A DNA stretch of 64,000 bases from Lindgomyces ingoldianus (GCF_010093535.1 NW_022985195.1:487701-551700), one strand, 5' to 3'. Shown: positions 1-11,796, counted from the first letter of the stretch. Numbers and translations are program-made. Notes: generated from the sequence alone by a model not told the origin.

Positions 1-518
1 CTTACTGCAAGCGTCTAGTTGCTAGGGATATTATAATACTAGCTAGCTTAGTAGAGCTTTCTATGTAAGATAATAAGCAGTAGGAGCAACTAGCTAGACG
101 TGTTAATACACTTAATTATAGTAACCTAGTTGCAATTACTAGGCTGTACAGTAACTGCTTAACTAATAGTCTTAGAGCTAGTAACAACCTTAGACGTGCT
201 AGCAACCCCTATTATAAATCCTGTCTTATTAAAATTGTAGGTATCCTTATCTAGTATCCTGTACGTCTAACGCGTGTCCTCTACTAGCTTAAACTAGGCT
301 CTAAACTTAACTAGATCCTAATAGAGAGCGCGCTAGGAGTGTATCTTTCTGTCCTACTTTGTCTAAAGCTCTGCCTGGCTGTTAACAAAGCGTGATACCT
401 AGCACTTGCCTACAGGCGTTAGTGGAGGATCTTAGTAATAAGCTTAAAGCAGAACGTTCGCCATTTAACGCACGTTAATAATATAGGGTGGAAAGCTGCG
501 TTGGTTAAGATCTAGGAT

Positions 519-746
519 CTAGGAGACAAGCGACTGCTCTTTGATAGGCGATAGCTTGCGGTTGACCAAGATTGTCTCGCGTTTTGGGAGGATACCACAG
601 AGGCGCGTTTGGAGGGTGGATTCTAGTACGTTATAGGCTGCAGCAGCTGCACAAATTGATAGACAAGGGTTAGACTTAATTAAGACAAGAGCAAGCTGAA
701 GTCTGCCTTCTTTTGCTAGAGATTGAGCTTGTGGTTGTCGAGCCAT
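519..746 (-). pseudogene. transposase N-terminus (psq-type HTH) fragment
   Basis: A 75-codon remnant begins with an ATG at 744-746. It contains the pattern AAAAAYNVLESTLQTRL, which matches the helix-turn-helix DNA-binding segment of pogo/Fot1/Tc1-like fungal transposases (typically AAxxYNVPxSTLRxRL). It is followed by the usual short basic linker and a KLSPIKEQ segment that normally leads into the CENP-B-type HTH. The frame closes at 519-521 and the DDE catalytic domain cannot be read downstream. The protein is therefore not functional. A full transposase of this family is about 500 residues. Confidence 0.65.
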
Positions 747-788
747 AGTTAAAGGTGTGGACGCGGTTTCGCGCGGTTTGGTGGGGTG

Positions 789-819
789 CGCAGCTTACTG
801 ATGTCCGCAGCTTACTGAT
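789..819. repeat. two direct 14-bp repeats at transposon end
   Basis: CGCAGCTTACTGAT occurs at 789-802 and again at 806-819, separated by three bases (period 17). The position just outside the transposase start suggests terminal or subterminal repeats, possibly transposase-binding sites. Confidence 0.7.
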
Positions 820-1153
820 AAAACACGTTATGGCAAGCATACAACTACATCAAAGAGACCCATTGCCGCGCCGTGCAACAGAGCCACTCAATTGAACAAG
901 ACAGCAACCGCAGATACCAGCAGTTTGCAATACATCTCAACAACATTAGCGAAGTTGAGACAGCAGTGAACACGAAGACAAATCCCTTTGGATCACCTTA
1001 CATAAGTGTAGTAAACAGAGAAAGAAACAATCAGGATAGTTTGGAGCCATTGTCCATGGACATCCATCAGAGTGTGATCGATTCGATTCGATGTAGAGCG
1101 TCAATTCGGTTACGACTAGTGACGTGGCTAAGCCGGTATTTTGGACTTAATCG

Positions 1154-2649
1154 CTAGTAAATGACACAGCCCTTACGATTGCCGGTGGGTGAGCGCTCCG
1201 TCATCTTGCGGGTAAAATCGGCTCCATCATAGGTATCCTGCTCGAGCAAGTGAACTAGGGCTTTATGAATGACCACCTTCTCGTTAGAGCTGAAGGCAAA
1301 GCTGTGCTTGACCGTGGATGGGGACATAGCGAAGCGTACCGAGAATTCGTGTGGGAATTCTTGAATCCTATTCAAGGTTTGGGTGGAACTACCGCAAAGA
1401 TCACAAGACTAGTTAGCCATGGAGTGGATCTTAAATTCATCGCCGTCCACAGGCCAGGCCAGTTCCCCCTTGACTGCCTCCATACGCATGTAGAAGCCAA
1501 TGCGATAACCCTTAAAGAAAAAGCTCGTAAAGTGAATTATAGAATGTAGCGATCCCGATGCTAGCACGGAGGAGTAGAGCGAGTTTATTGATAAGTTTCG
1601 AAGCGGACTTCTAAGACACTCCAGATCGCCACTCGCGATGAACGCGGTCGACTTTAAGGCGAGAGTAGAGGCCTTCTCTCAGATCAGAAGTTGGGTAATT
1701 TTCGGCACAACTACCCTCTGCAAAACGATTGAACATGTAGAATAGCTCTACGCTCGCTTTTACCTCTACATACCCAGAGTTTTAGAGGAGGAAGTCGAAC
1801 ATGGCGTTAGATACAATGTCCCTAGCTACCACGGCTGGTACAAGTGCACATCGCATACTGTTTTCTATGACACGGGCTTGGCAGTTCTCGTGTGGGCTGT
1901 TGCGCAGAAAGTCTTGCAGAATGCTGACCATAGCTGCTTCCTCACCGGGGGCCAAACCCTCATGCGGGAGTAACCACTTCTTCATCCAGTCCTTGATCTC
2001 TTCAAAGAAGTCCGCCAACAAAGCTCAGTCATCCTGATGTTCAAATCCAGGAGATACTGTAGGTTGCATGCGCCGTTAGACTGAGGTTCTCGCTGGTACA
2101 TAACTATGTTCGGAGGGCGACCAAATCCAGAAACGAATTGACCAGAGTTGATCTTCTGTCGAGGATGGCTCGGGGTCATGGGACTGTCAAGTTGAACGAC
2201 TTGAAGTGGTGGAAGAGCTTTACCCTGAGTGCGAGGACTAGCCTTTTTATTTTTCTCCTGCTCGCATTGGTAGAAGTTCGTCAACTGTTGATTTTGCATC
2301 TAGAGACAGTTAATCTCATTGCGAGCCGGCTACAAGCTCTTGTGAAGAGCGCATATGGTCAAGGGGATTGGCACCAGTAGCATTAAGAGAAGCAGAGAGA
2401 TCCGGACGCCTGACCTGCAGTGAGAAAGTAGATTCCACAAATCAATACTCGCTCATCAGAGTCAGGGGAACCCCTTGTGGAGAAGGAAACCTACTCTAGG
2501 GTCATTGAGGAGGTAGATGACATGTGCGGACCAAATGGTGATGGCAGCTGATCATAGGCACTGAAGATAGCGCTAAACAAACGCTGACCACTACCAGTGA
2601 TATTCACCGCCGCTTGGGAATCCCTCAACGGCATGGCTGGGAGGGTCAT
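1154..2649 (-). pseudogene. RIP-damaged protein-coding gene of unknown family
   Basis: A mostly open minus-strand reading path runs from a possible ATG at 2649 to a stop at 1154. It is interrupted by in-frame stops at 1782-1784 (TAA), 1611-1613 (TAG) and 1409-1411 (TAG), another TAG just before about 2300, and by frameshifts near 2020 and 1515-1525. Each listed stop is one C-to-T change from a Gln codon (CAA or CAG) in a CpA context, as RIP produces. Coding character is clear between stops, for example ADFFEEIKDWMKKWLLPHEG, LYSRLKVDRVHREWRSGVS and YRIGFYMRMEAVKGELAW. An early segment, MQNQQLTNFYQCEQEKNKK, looks like the end of a coiled coil or leucine zipper, so a bZIP-type protein is possible. 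I do not recognise the family. Confidence 0.55.
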
Positions 2650-4297
2650 CTGCAGCCAGGCATCAGTAATAGGGAACGACAGCCTCAGCGCCGACGAAAA
2701 ATACTCGCCTTGTCGAAGCTAGTATTGCGTAAGAAGGAGAAACAGCGGCAGACGTGAGGACCGCCGCAATGAGAGTTCAAGATCTAAATGTGACTGAAGT
2801 GTTAGGCCTGGCAAGAAGGCAAGAAGGAGCGAGCTCCCAAACAAGTGGTGTGTGGGTGAAGAAATAGGGAAGAGAGGAGAAAGATCCGGAGGAAATGGTC
2901 CAATGGTACTAGGGAGGTCTTGGGGAGAGGTTGTGGGCGCTCAGGCTAGGCTGTTTTGGAGCTCAGGGGGCACCATCACAGAGCAGTGGGCGACATTCAG
3001 TGAAGAGAATAGCACTGCGGGCCGAAACCAATGAGAGGGCAGGGAGCGAACTGACATAGCCTCCCTCTACTAGTGACCTCCTTCGACGATCTTCACTCTG
3101 TTGGCCTGAGGGTTTCTGTATGACTGGAACGAGTCTAGAACCTTCTATGGTACCCGTGGACACAATATTGGCTAAGTACCGTTCTCTTATTTGGTTGGAA
3201 GATGAGAAACTAGACTTACTTGACTCTCGGGTCTAGGAAGCCCCAAGGACTTTGACGAGATAGTATGAACATAGAACAGGGGAGATGGAAGTACAGGCAA
3301 CTTGACAAAAGGCAACAAACCTCCTCTCAAATCTGTACTTGAATTACAGCAAATATATCAAGAGGGAATGCTTCCATAGAGAAATGATTGACATCTAACA
3401 GTAGATGTCTACGACTGGCATAAACAAGCACACCTACATTTGCCTGAATGTCACCTGAGGCAGGACAAATGGTCGTAGCTACCGTGACAGGTTAATCACT
3501 CTGGCTAGGTTTTCAACGGTGACGTTGAGGAAATAAAGAGAAATAACTACAAATGAATTCGGATACTCGCCATCAGATATGTCCAAGGCAGCATTCTACG
3601 GTTGGCATCTTGTTCGCTTCATGCGCCAAGAGTTCACCTTCGAAGCCTTGGAAGTAGATGCCTACGTGTAAGACTAAATGACGGAACGCTACAGGCAGTG
3701 AAATAGGTCGGCAGTCTGTTTACCGCTTGCTGTTCTCGTCGAGTCCGGCAAGAGACAGAATAGGTCAACTCCACTCGAACAATGTTTCGTAGGAGGTGCG
3801 ACTATGGTATAGTGTTAGATCACAGCATAAAAGGGAGGAGTGGGGGAAATAAACGCCAAGGGCAACTGCAGATTAATCAGCAATGAAAGAGGAAGAGGGG
3901 TTGAAGGGTTCTGATTTTTGGCCAGATGGGCGAGTAGACGACGAAATCGACTCCCGCCACACTGGAAAATATCGACCTACCAAACCGTCCACCAATACAG
4001 GTGGTAGGCGGCCAATTCCATCTCCTCCTACCCAGGTGAACCGCGCAAAACCCTACACTATATGAGCAATGAAGACTATTAACCAGTCAGACGCGTCAGC
4101 ACTTTATGTACATGCATTCCATCTTCAATCTTCATTCCTGCAGATCCTTCCATACTAACAACATCCCAATCTTTATCAGTGGCTAAGACCACGTCTGACG
4201 GCATCCTCCGAATGACCCTTGAGAGTCCAAAGCCTCACTCAATCATAGCATTGGTATGGCAAGCATGGCATGGCGTCGGCAAGGTAAGGAAGGAGGG
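2650..4297. other. intergenic, no gene seen
   Basis: Only short open frames without recognisable motifs occur here. A short GGCAAGAA repeat near 2809-2826 is the only local pattern noticed. The stretch may be decayed repeat between the pseudogene and the splicing-factor gene. Confidence 0.5.
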
Positions 4298-6227
4298 CTA
4301 GTACCTACTGGAAGCAGTGCGATACATGGAGTTGTACACCATATCGACCACATAGGAGGCCATGACTCGGTTGCCATTAAATAGTCGACCATTGAGGCCT
4401 TGGTAGGCTCGCTCGCCGGCCGAGACCGTCTCGAACTTGACGTATACGTCGCCCTGGGAGTTTTGGTCAACCGCAATATGGACGACAGGCCCATACGCCC
4501 TCTGGCACTCTTCCTTAACTTCTTTCTCAAGTTCCTTGGCCCAGTTTGCGCCATAGGAAGCGAGCTCGCTGTGTAGAGTGTCAGCATCATGAAACAACCA
4601 CCAGGTACAGCGAACGTACATGTCAGGATTAAACATATTCTCAATCTTGACGCATTTTGATGGGGCTTTCTCCTCGACAACTGGAGCACGTGAGGTGGTA
4701 GAAACCCCGACATTGGAGCGACCGTTCACAGGTTCTGGCTCCTCGATGCGGGCAAGCTTGTGCATCAAAGATACGCGGTTGAAGTTGTTGAAGTTAACAC
4801 CGCCAACGTCAGTGTCGTCTAGAGCGGACGCGCCGCTCACTCCACGATTATCGCGACCATGGGCACGATCGAAGACTCCACCGGAGCCTCCAGCATGCGC
4901 ACCACGACCGCCAGCACCACTAAAGGCAGAACCTTGATACGTCGAGGCCTGCGAGTTGAAATTCCTGAGAAGGTTAGCCGTAGACTCTGGGGTGAACTTG
5001 TCGCTTCCCAGGCCGACTCGGATGGGGCGGCCAGCTAGCTCGAAACCATTCATCTGCTCGAGGGCAGCTTTAGCGGCCTCGGGGTCACGGAACCTGAAAA
5101 ATGTGAGCCTCGAGAGAAAAAAAATATTTAGCTACAGGAGAGGTGCTTCACTTACTGAACGAAACCGTAACCCTTGGACCGCGTGGTCTGCTCATCAGTC
5201 TGAAGGGTCACCTGCTCCAACTCTCCGAAGGGTTGGAAGATGGTCCTTAGGTCCTCCTCGGTGACGCTGAAGTGAATGTTTCCGACGTAGAGACGATGGA
5301 ATGGAGCACCGTTGCCTGCAGTGCCAGCGCCCTCGGCACTAGCACGTGAAGCACGGTTTTTCTCGGCTTCCGTCAATTGAGCGATGATCGGAACGCCTTT
5401 CAAAGTCTGGCCGGTTAGCTCGATAGCGGCTTTGACTGACTCTTCTTCCTTGAACTCGACATAACCGACGCTGGGCGGGCATCAGCAATATAATCCAAAT
5501 TTGGTACGAAGGGGGGCACTTACCCTTTGGAACGTCCGGTGACACGATCCGTGACGATCTGGGCTTCAACTACGGCACCGACGCGCTCAAAGAATTGGCG
5601 GAGGTGACGAACTTCGGCACGGGCTGAGATCTGCTGGACGAAGATGGTGCGTCTGTCTCGGTCATCTTCCGTAGGGGGTGGGGTAGCGGGGCTGTTCCGG
5701 CGTCGTGGACGACGATTATCATCACGACGACGAGTATCACGCTCGCGGGATCGGGAGCGGTCACGTCCCGAGCGATAGCTGTCGCGGCGGTCCTCACGAT
5801 TACGGCGGGGTGATCGAGAGCGATGGTGCCCCCCCCCAACATAGTAGTCTCCTCGGCGCTTCTCATCCCGCTCACGACGCTCACGAGAGCGCTCACGCCG
5901 CCGGTGCTGGTCGTCACCATTGCGGGTCCTGTCTGGGAGTTCTTCATCTGTGTCAGCATCCATATTCGAACGGGTCCGGCTTCCATCTCGTCGCCGACGC
6001 TCGCGGCTCCTGTGTCGCTCTTTATCTGACTCACGAAAGATTCGTCCACGATCACGGTCACCATCGCGGTCGCGGTCGCGGCGGTGCCGGTCACGTTCTG
6101 AGGAGCGATCGTCTCCGTTGCGGCGGTGCGAGGTTCGGCTGTCGTGGGAGGAGGGGCTGGCACGCTGGGCCTCCTCGGCGGCGGCGGCATTGTCAAGGAG
6201 CATCTCCACGGCGTTGAGGTCGGACAT
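4298..6227 (-). CDS. rsd1: RBM39/Rsd1-like RS-domain splicing factor
   Basis: The four-exon model gives 587 aa: 5524-6227, 5156-5470, 4620-5093, 4298-4568. Residues about 30-190 form an Arg/Ser/Asp-rich RS domain. RRM1 spans about 192-265 (RNP2 TIFVQQI), RRM2 about 289-365 (RLYVGNI, then KGYGFVQF across an intron), and the C-terminal U2AF-homology RRM about 489-580 (VKIENMFNP, then GDVYVKF). This order is that of human RBM39/CAPER and fission yeast Rsd1, nuclear proteins that bridge U2AF/SF1-type factors during 3' splice-site recognition. Introns 5471-5523 and 5094-5155 have GTAAGT donors. The third, 4569-4619 (GTACGT...ACACAG), is 51 nt and stop-free, so the frame reads through it; removing it restores the UHM N-terminus. 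The RS domain is a likely target of the LAMMER kinase encoded at 39.3-41.6 kb. Confidence 0.92.
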
Positions 6228-6920
6228 GTTGAGCCGAAGTCCTAGGGTAGTTAATCGGGAAACGGGTGTTGTTGGTTGAGGGAGCGAGCAGGGTGAAGGT
6301 TAGAGATTGAGACTTCTCGACACCCGTGATGGACTGGGCGGTTGAGCGAGCAGGACTGGACACACGCAACGATGCACGACGCTGCGAGCGCGCAGCGTGG
6401 GGACTAGGTTTTGCAGTCGCGAGATGAGCAGAGCAGATTGATGGCGCGGATCGTTGTGAGTGTTAGGTGTTGGTGTTTGTGCTGTGCGAGTAGCAGTGGG
6501 TAGAGGGCAAGTTGACTGGGGCTTGCGCTTGGGAGGATTTTGTAGCCACGCTAGGGAAGCGAGGCGCCATTGGTGCACGGGCCATGTCGGCCTCCGCCTC
6601 TATCTGGGTCTGAATGCCTGAATGCGTGAATGCGTGAGTGCTTGGTTCCCGAAGTGCGACTACAGCATGCTATCCTATCCCATGGAATATGAGTAAGGCA
6701 TAAAAACTAAACCAGTGAGCAGAGTGCATTGATGTTACGGATGGTGACTTCATTTCAAACACAGCCTGCCCACTGTTCCCAGCAGCAGAGCCCTTCCATC
6801 AGCCATTATCTTCAAAAGCCCCTGCATATTCATCCAGAGCCACCCCCAGCGCCTCGTTGATGCCTATATACACAGAGCAGTAATTCTAGTAGTACTTAAG
6901 CCAATCCAGACACACCGCAT
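6228..6920. other. intergenic between splicing factor and Scs7
   Basis: This holds the presumed promoter and 5' leader of the RBM39-like gene and the 3' flank of the hydroxylase gene. Open frames are short and show no motif. Confidence 0.5.
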
Positions 6921-8170
6921 CTACGATGCTTTGATGACCTTGGGTTGCGGCATCTCCAGCTCGGTGTTGAACACCCAGTCCCAGAAGCGGCTTGTAACGC
7001 CAAAGCCTTTCTGGTAATCCGCAAAGTGGTGCCTGAGGTGGTACTTCTTGAGCTCGCGATACCATGCGGGAAGGCTGCAATATTGTCAGAGCGAAAACGG
7101 TCACAGGCACGAGTGGCAACTCACTTGCGGTGGTGGAGGAAGTAGTGCGTCAGATCGTAGCAGACGTATCCAAAGATACCTCCACAGTAGACAGTCACTG
7201 CCACATACCAATTGTAGAAGAAGATAGTGTGGGCTAGTTTCCAAAACGGCGTTGCAAGCACTAGGAATAGGGTTGGTGGCATGACCAGGCGATACTTGTC
7301 CATGGGGAGGTAGTGGTGGATCCCATGGAGCAGGAAGTGCAGCGTGATGCCGACGCGATTATCAGGGAGGTAGCTAAGGCGGTCAGTAGTCGAGCTCAAC
7401 AGAGGGTACAGACGGAGCACGTACTAGTCCAAATGGAACAAAAACCGATGAAGTATATACTCAACCAACGTCCATATAAACACACCCGTACACCAATACG
7501 CCGTCGCAACCGGCACCCCTAGGCTGCCTACCCCCAGCGCCGTTCCGTACGCAACCGGAGGCAGCCATAGTGTGGGCACCACCCACCACGGTGTCTTGCT
7601 CAGTGGCTCCAATACGTTGCCAAACAGCGGCGCTGAGTCTCCTCCCTTGTAATGCCGCGGCCGATGCACCTGCTCCAGATAAAAGTCTTTCTGGAACCCG
7701 CCATTCCACACTTGTAAGAACAGAGGTTTCGAGAGGTCAAGGAATTTGTGGGTTTGGTAGTCTGTATTGGGGTCTGTGGGGCGAGAGAGGTCTTCTTCGG
7801 TGGACATGCCAGTGGCAGCGTAGATGGGTTCGGCTTGGCCGGCTCTGGAGAGGGGGAGAGGTACGGTCTCTGCGGGCTTGATGCTCTGTACGGCGCCATT
7901 GAGCACTTGCTCGTTTCCTACAAAGCCCACTAGACACTCGTCTAGGATCTCATATGCAGCCTCCGAATGGAAATGCGATGCTTCGTCTTTCATCATGTCT
8001 CCAACGTCTTGACCACCATGCTCTAGAATGAGGTCGCCGCCCCCCGGATGGTCGGAAAGGAAGCTCGTCACATCGTAGACCTTAGTACCAATAGTGACAT
8101 AGCAGGATTGTACAGTATTGCGCGCCTTGACGTCGGCGATGGAAATGGTCGGAAGCGTGCGGGCGGGCAT
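6921..8170 (-). CDS. SCS7: sphingolipid fatty acid 2-hydroxylase (Scs7/Fah1)
   Basis: Three exons (7425-8170, 7125-7373, 6921-7074) encode 382 aa. The N-terminal cytochrome b5 domain has the haem motif HPGG (His41) and the second haem ligand in ASHFHSEA (about His66/68). The C-terminal fatty acid hydroxylase domain has the di-iron histidine clusters HRFLFHLD, HGIHHYLP, HYFLHHR and HLRHHF, with several membrane segments between them. The enzyme 2-hydroxylates the N-acyl chain of ceramides in the ER, using b5-delivered electrons. I chose the ATG at 8168-8170 because it sits in CTCACCATG and gives the usual family N-terminus (MPARTLPT); the frame is open upstream only from a GTG. Introns are 7374-7424 and 7075-7124 (GTACGT and GTGAGT donors). 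Confidence 0.95.
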
Positions 8171-9731
8171 GGTGAGGGCGAAACGCGGTCGTAGGTATGC
8201 GATGGAGGGAACAGTGCGGTTTGTAGTTGAAGAACGCCTAATCACATGTAGGGGAGAAAGGGAGAGGGGGTCAAAGGTAAGTGTCAGGAGAGATGGACAT
8301 TTACCATCAGCAAATCGTGTTCCAGTGGCGAGAGACGATCGGAAAGGATGAGCTTATAATTTCCGTACAAACGCTAGCGGCAAGGGGCCATCGTTATCAG
8401 ATAAATCCACCGTGCACCTTGCGGTTTCGACTCCACTCTCACAATTATTGTCCTCGTAACGTCCTCCTACATTCTAGCATGAGGATTAACAGTTCAAATT
8501 TATCCCGGTCAAGTTCCGTGGTTTGTGGTAACATGCTGTAGATTTCCATATCCGCTTCGTCAGAATTCCCACTCCTTTCATGATAATACATTCTCTTTCC
8601 CTCCGTTCTTGCCAGCCTACCAAAGACGAGACTTGCTGGAGCAGCTAAAGAGAAATTAGATTTACAGGCTCTGCACTAGAAGGCGTAGGATTTCTTCTGA
8701 ATTACCGTGTATATAGTATGCATTTGCTACGCAAGACATGGCTACTTGACAAGTTTTATTCTCGTTGTAAGTGCGCAGCGTGTTAGCATACTTTTCGCTG
8801 AATTTGTAGGATAGTTGGTCCTACTTTAGAGACTTATTGACCCCATAAATCATGTAATGCTGTTTACAATTTCTATTGAAGAGCACATGACAGTTCCTCT
8901 ACAACTTGTGTATTACAAGTCGCCCAGTAAATACGCATCATGTTTAAATACTTCCTGCCTAGTTTGTAGGATGGCTAGCTATTCTTGCTTTTGACGCATC
9001 CCAGCTTACTACAGTAGCCACTTCTATCCACTATTTCCTCTCTAGAGCTCGCGAGCCTTGCTTTGCTGTCTTGCGCCGTGTGGACTACGCAGAAAGGTCT
9101 CACTACATTGATTATCTCTTTCCGAATTTTTAGACCAGAGTTGCTTAACTAAGATTCCTATTACACACCTTGAACACCCTTCTAGTTTTACTGATTCGGC
9201 TCTGAAATGCTCGGGATTACTTCCATTATCCTGTGCAGTACGCGCTGCATATAACCGTTTTCTCTAGTTGAGTCTTTGAGGAGGTTGCACAATGGGACTC
9301 ATGCCGCGCATGCTTAATGAATTTTTAACCCTCCTAATCCCACTTCAATTTTGAGAAGACTCACCCCTAGCCTTGATACATCTCGTGCGGTCTAGCGCCT
9401 TAGGTAACTTCACGGCATGTAAAGGTGGCTCCTGCTAGATTTCCCTGCGGGCGATTGTGTGAAATGACTTCTTTCAAGCAAGTGTTTAACTTATGATAGG
9501 ACTTCTCTAGCCTACAGATTTCAACGAACAGGGAAACCCATGCATGTCTAAGTGATCGTTGGAAATTAATATCTAGATTTGATCTAAGAGCCGCCAGAGA
9601 GTATAGTAGCGAAAAGCGGCAGCACCCGCTTGTCTCGAAAGCCTGAGCTACCTAGTTACAACAGTTAGCTTCTCTTTCTTGCTTTTACAGAGCAAGTGGA
9701 TTCTTCTCTAAGTGACTCCCTTTCTCTTGAG

Positions 9732-9750
9732 CCAGGAAGTTACTTCCTGG
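9732..9750. repeat. perfect hairpin, 9-bp arms
   Basis: CCAGGAAGT, one T, then ACTTCCTGG. Flanking bases (gag / ggttgggctc) extend the complementarity imperfectly. Function unknown. Confidence 0.6.
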
Positions 9751-10068
9751 TTGGGCTCTTAACAAGCTTTCAAGGTCACTGATTCTGCTCAATGAAATAC
9801 AAACATTCAACCACGCAATATACATATCCTGAGAAGAATAATGAAGGGAGAACCATCCATTGCTATAAAAAGGCGATTAAAGGTTAGGCAGTCTTAAAGT
9901 TTAAAAGTGAGGGATGAGTGTGACTGGGTTGAAACCTCTTCCTCCATACGAAGCTAGTTAAGGTAGGCTACCTCCTAACCAAACTGTACACAAAAACCCT
10001 GCCCCAAATTGTCTCTAAGTCATCTCGTCAAATAAGTGGTAGCTGTGTTCTCACACCTAGTGATACAG

Positions 10069-10101
10069 CCAGCTCAACACCAGCTCAACACCAGCTCAAC
10101 A
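10069..10101. repeat. 11-bp tandem repeat, 3 copies
   Basis: Three perfect head-to-tail copies of CCAGCTCAACA, in non-coding sequence. Confidence 0.85.
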
Positions 10102-11796
10102 GCCCAGCCTCTCTAGCAACCATGCGAATTGGAATAGATACATAGGAGACACCGCCCTCCACACACATCGAGTTTGGCGAGTGGGCATTCTTTTTACACG
10201 AAGAACCCGAGAACAAATGTATAAGCCGTGATGTAGTAAGACACGACATATAAGATGAATCTAGCAATTTGGCTACAAGATTGGTTTAGGTGCTGAAAAC
10301 ATGAGGCTTACTTTTATTTTGCGTTGTGGCATTGGTATTTCGGGAGAGCTGGTGAGAGAAGGAAGAAGAAAGTAAAGAAAAGCAAGGGGTGGTCCCAGGG
10401 ACCAATAAAGGTACATCTCAGTCAGTCGATCGTCTTGCAGCTATCTGGTTGGATCTAGGATATGTTTTGGGTGTTGTGGCAGGAAGAGGTATTGCATGCC
10501 CATGATTGAGTCATTTAGCACTCACACCATGAGTTCCTAGTACATTACAATGTAAGACCGCGGATCCATCAACGGCCAGTCCCTGCATTAGGCAGCATCT
10601 CACAATTGCCCAAAACCTGGTTCAGAACGGCGAAACCCATGACCGTGAATTCTTCCAGAGTCGAGGGCATGCACCTTCCACATCCGGCTTTCGAGGCTTA
10701 CGACGGCGAATCTAGTGTTGCGCTTCACAGGCAGAGGTGGAGGCGGGAATGTGATATAAGAGGCTGGATATATGTATTTGAAACAGAGAGGATCGGTGAG
10801 TAAGAGGCGTTGGTGGTGGAGGGATTTTTTGCGAGTGTGTGTGTGTGCTATTAAGGCGAGGAGAGATGAGGGGTGAGAGGAGTCAACGGATAAAAGCTCG
10901 GAGGAAGGATTTCAGACCCACGCATCCGGTATATCATGGCGGGTTATAGCTGGCTACATGCTTGAATTTGGGCAGCGCATCGCTATGTTTGAAGCCAGAT
11001 GAGTGGGTCCCTATACGTGGGCGAGAAGCTGAAGCATACGTAAAGTACTTACATGCAGCACAGGATTTTCGGAACTTCGGGTCGACATCTCCCTCCTAGT
11101 CATGTTGTCGAATACTTTTCAGCCTTGTCTAAAACCTCTAGCGACCCTATCGTATATACATAAATCCATAAAATCCATGCCTATATATTTCCTGAAACCC
11201 CTTGGGCGGTGCGCGCACAGCTATGATGGTGCCTGCTGCTCACGGCGAGGCGAGAATCAGATGCGCCTGACATGATTATCGGACGCTCATCAGATCAGGT
11301 GCCAGCCAGCAAGGAAAGAACTTGGAAGGAATAAACACGCAGAGAGATGCCCCAATGATATCATATCGTAACAATGCAATACAGGACAACCGATTGAGCA
11401 AATGAACAAACGAACGACGGAATGTACATGCAACACGCAATATGCAAGGGGGAAAATGCAGCAAACAACACAACAGCCAAAACATGCCCAAAAAGAAAGA
11501 AAAACAGCCAAAATGCATGATGCCAAAAGCAGCACATGAAACATCCAAATCCCGTAATGCAGATCCCCTCTTCACGATGCCCGACCCAAATGCCAATCCC
11601 ACACCATCGGCGAGAATTCTTTCTCATATCGACCGAATTAGGAAGGCGTTCACCTATTCCTTTCCGCCGAAGTGGCCAATCCCAGACGACCCAGATTCCG
11701 CGAGTACATATTCCGAACACAACCGACCGGATCCAAATGCTTTGTGTAACCTGAACGCCCACTTCGACTTGTACTTGTAAGCATCATCTGTGAATC

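Larger units (their letters stand above)
1..820 (-). mobile_element. decayed pogo/Fot1-like DNA transposon, 5' end
   Basis: The only readable part is the N-terminus of a pogo-type transposase (519-746, minus). About 45-75 bases upstream of its ATG lie two direct copies of CGCAGCTTACTGAT (789-802 and 806-819), placed as expected for the terminal or subterminal repeat of such an element, so I set the right boundary near 820. The remaining 1-518 should hold the rest of the element but is full of stops. It is strikingly TpA-rich: the first 60 bases have 11 TpA against 4 ApT by hand count, and CTAG recurs constantly. That is the expected product of RIP. The element probably runs past the left window edge. 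Family placement is from the helix-turn-helix pattern only. Confidence 0.6.
8171..11796. other. 3.6-kb ORF-poor desert
   Basis: No gene is supported here. Between about 8541 and 10085 no frame on either strand exceeds 60 codons. Many TAG/TTA-rich patches suggest old mutated repeats. Local patterns include a perfect 9-bp-arm palindrome at 9732-9750, an 11-bp tandem repeat at 10069-10101 and a short GT run near 10834. Frames at 11276-11780 are open on both strands but have no domain and probably belong to the 3' flank of the transcription factor gene. Confidence 0.5.

Noticed and set aside
1265..1549. 94-codon plus-strand frame
   Set aside because: Antisense to the minus-strand pseudogene, whose protein-like sequence continues through here.
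10069..10101. Possible CRISPR-like repeat array
   Set aside because: Three adjacent 11-bp copies without spacers in a eukaryotic genome; a simple tandem repeat.
11276..11780. Overlapping open frames on both strands
   Set aside because: Compositional: repeated CA/AAA-rich bases keep frames open; no domain, and next to the 3' end of the transcription factor gene.
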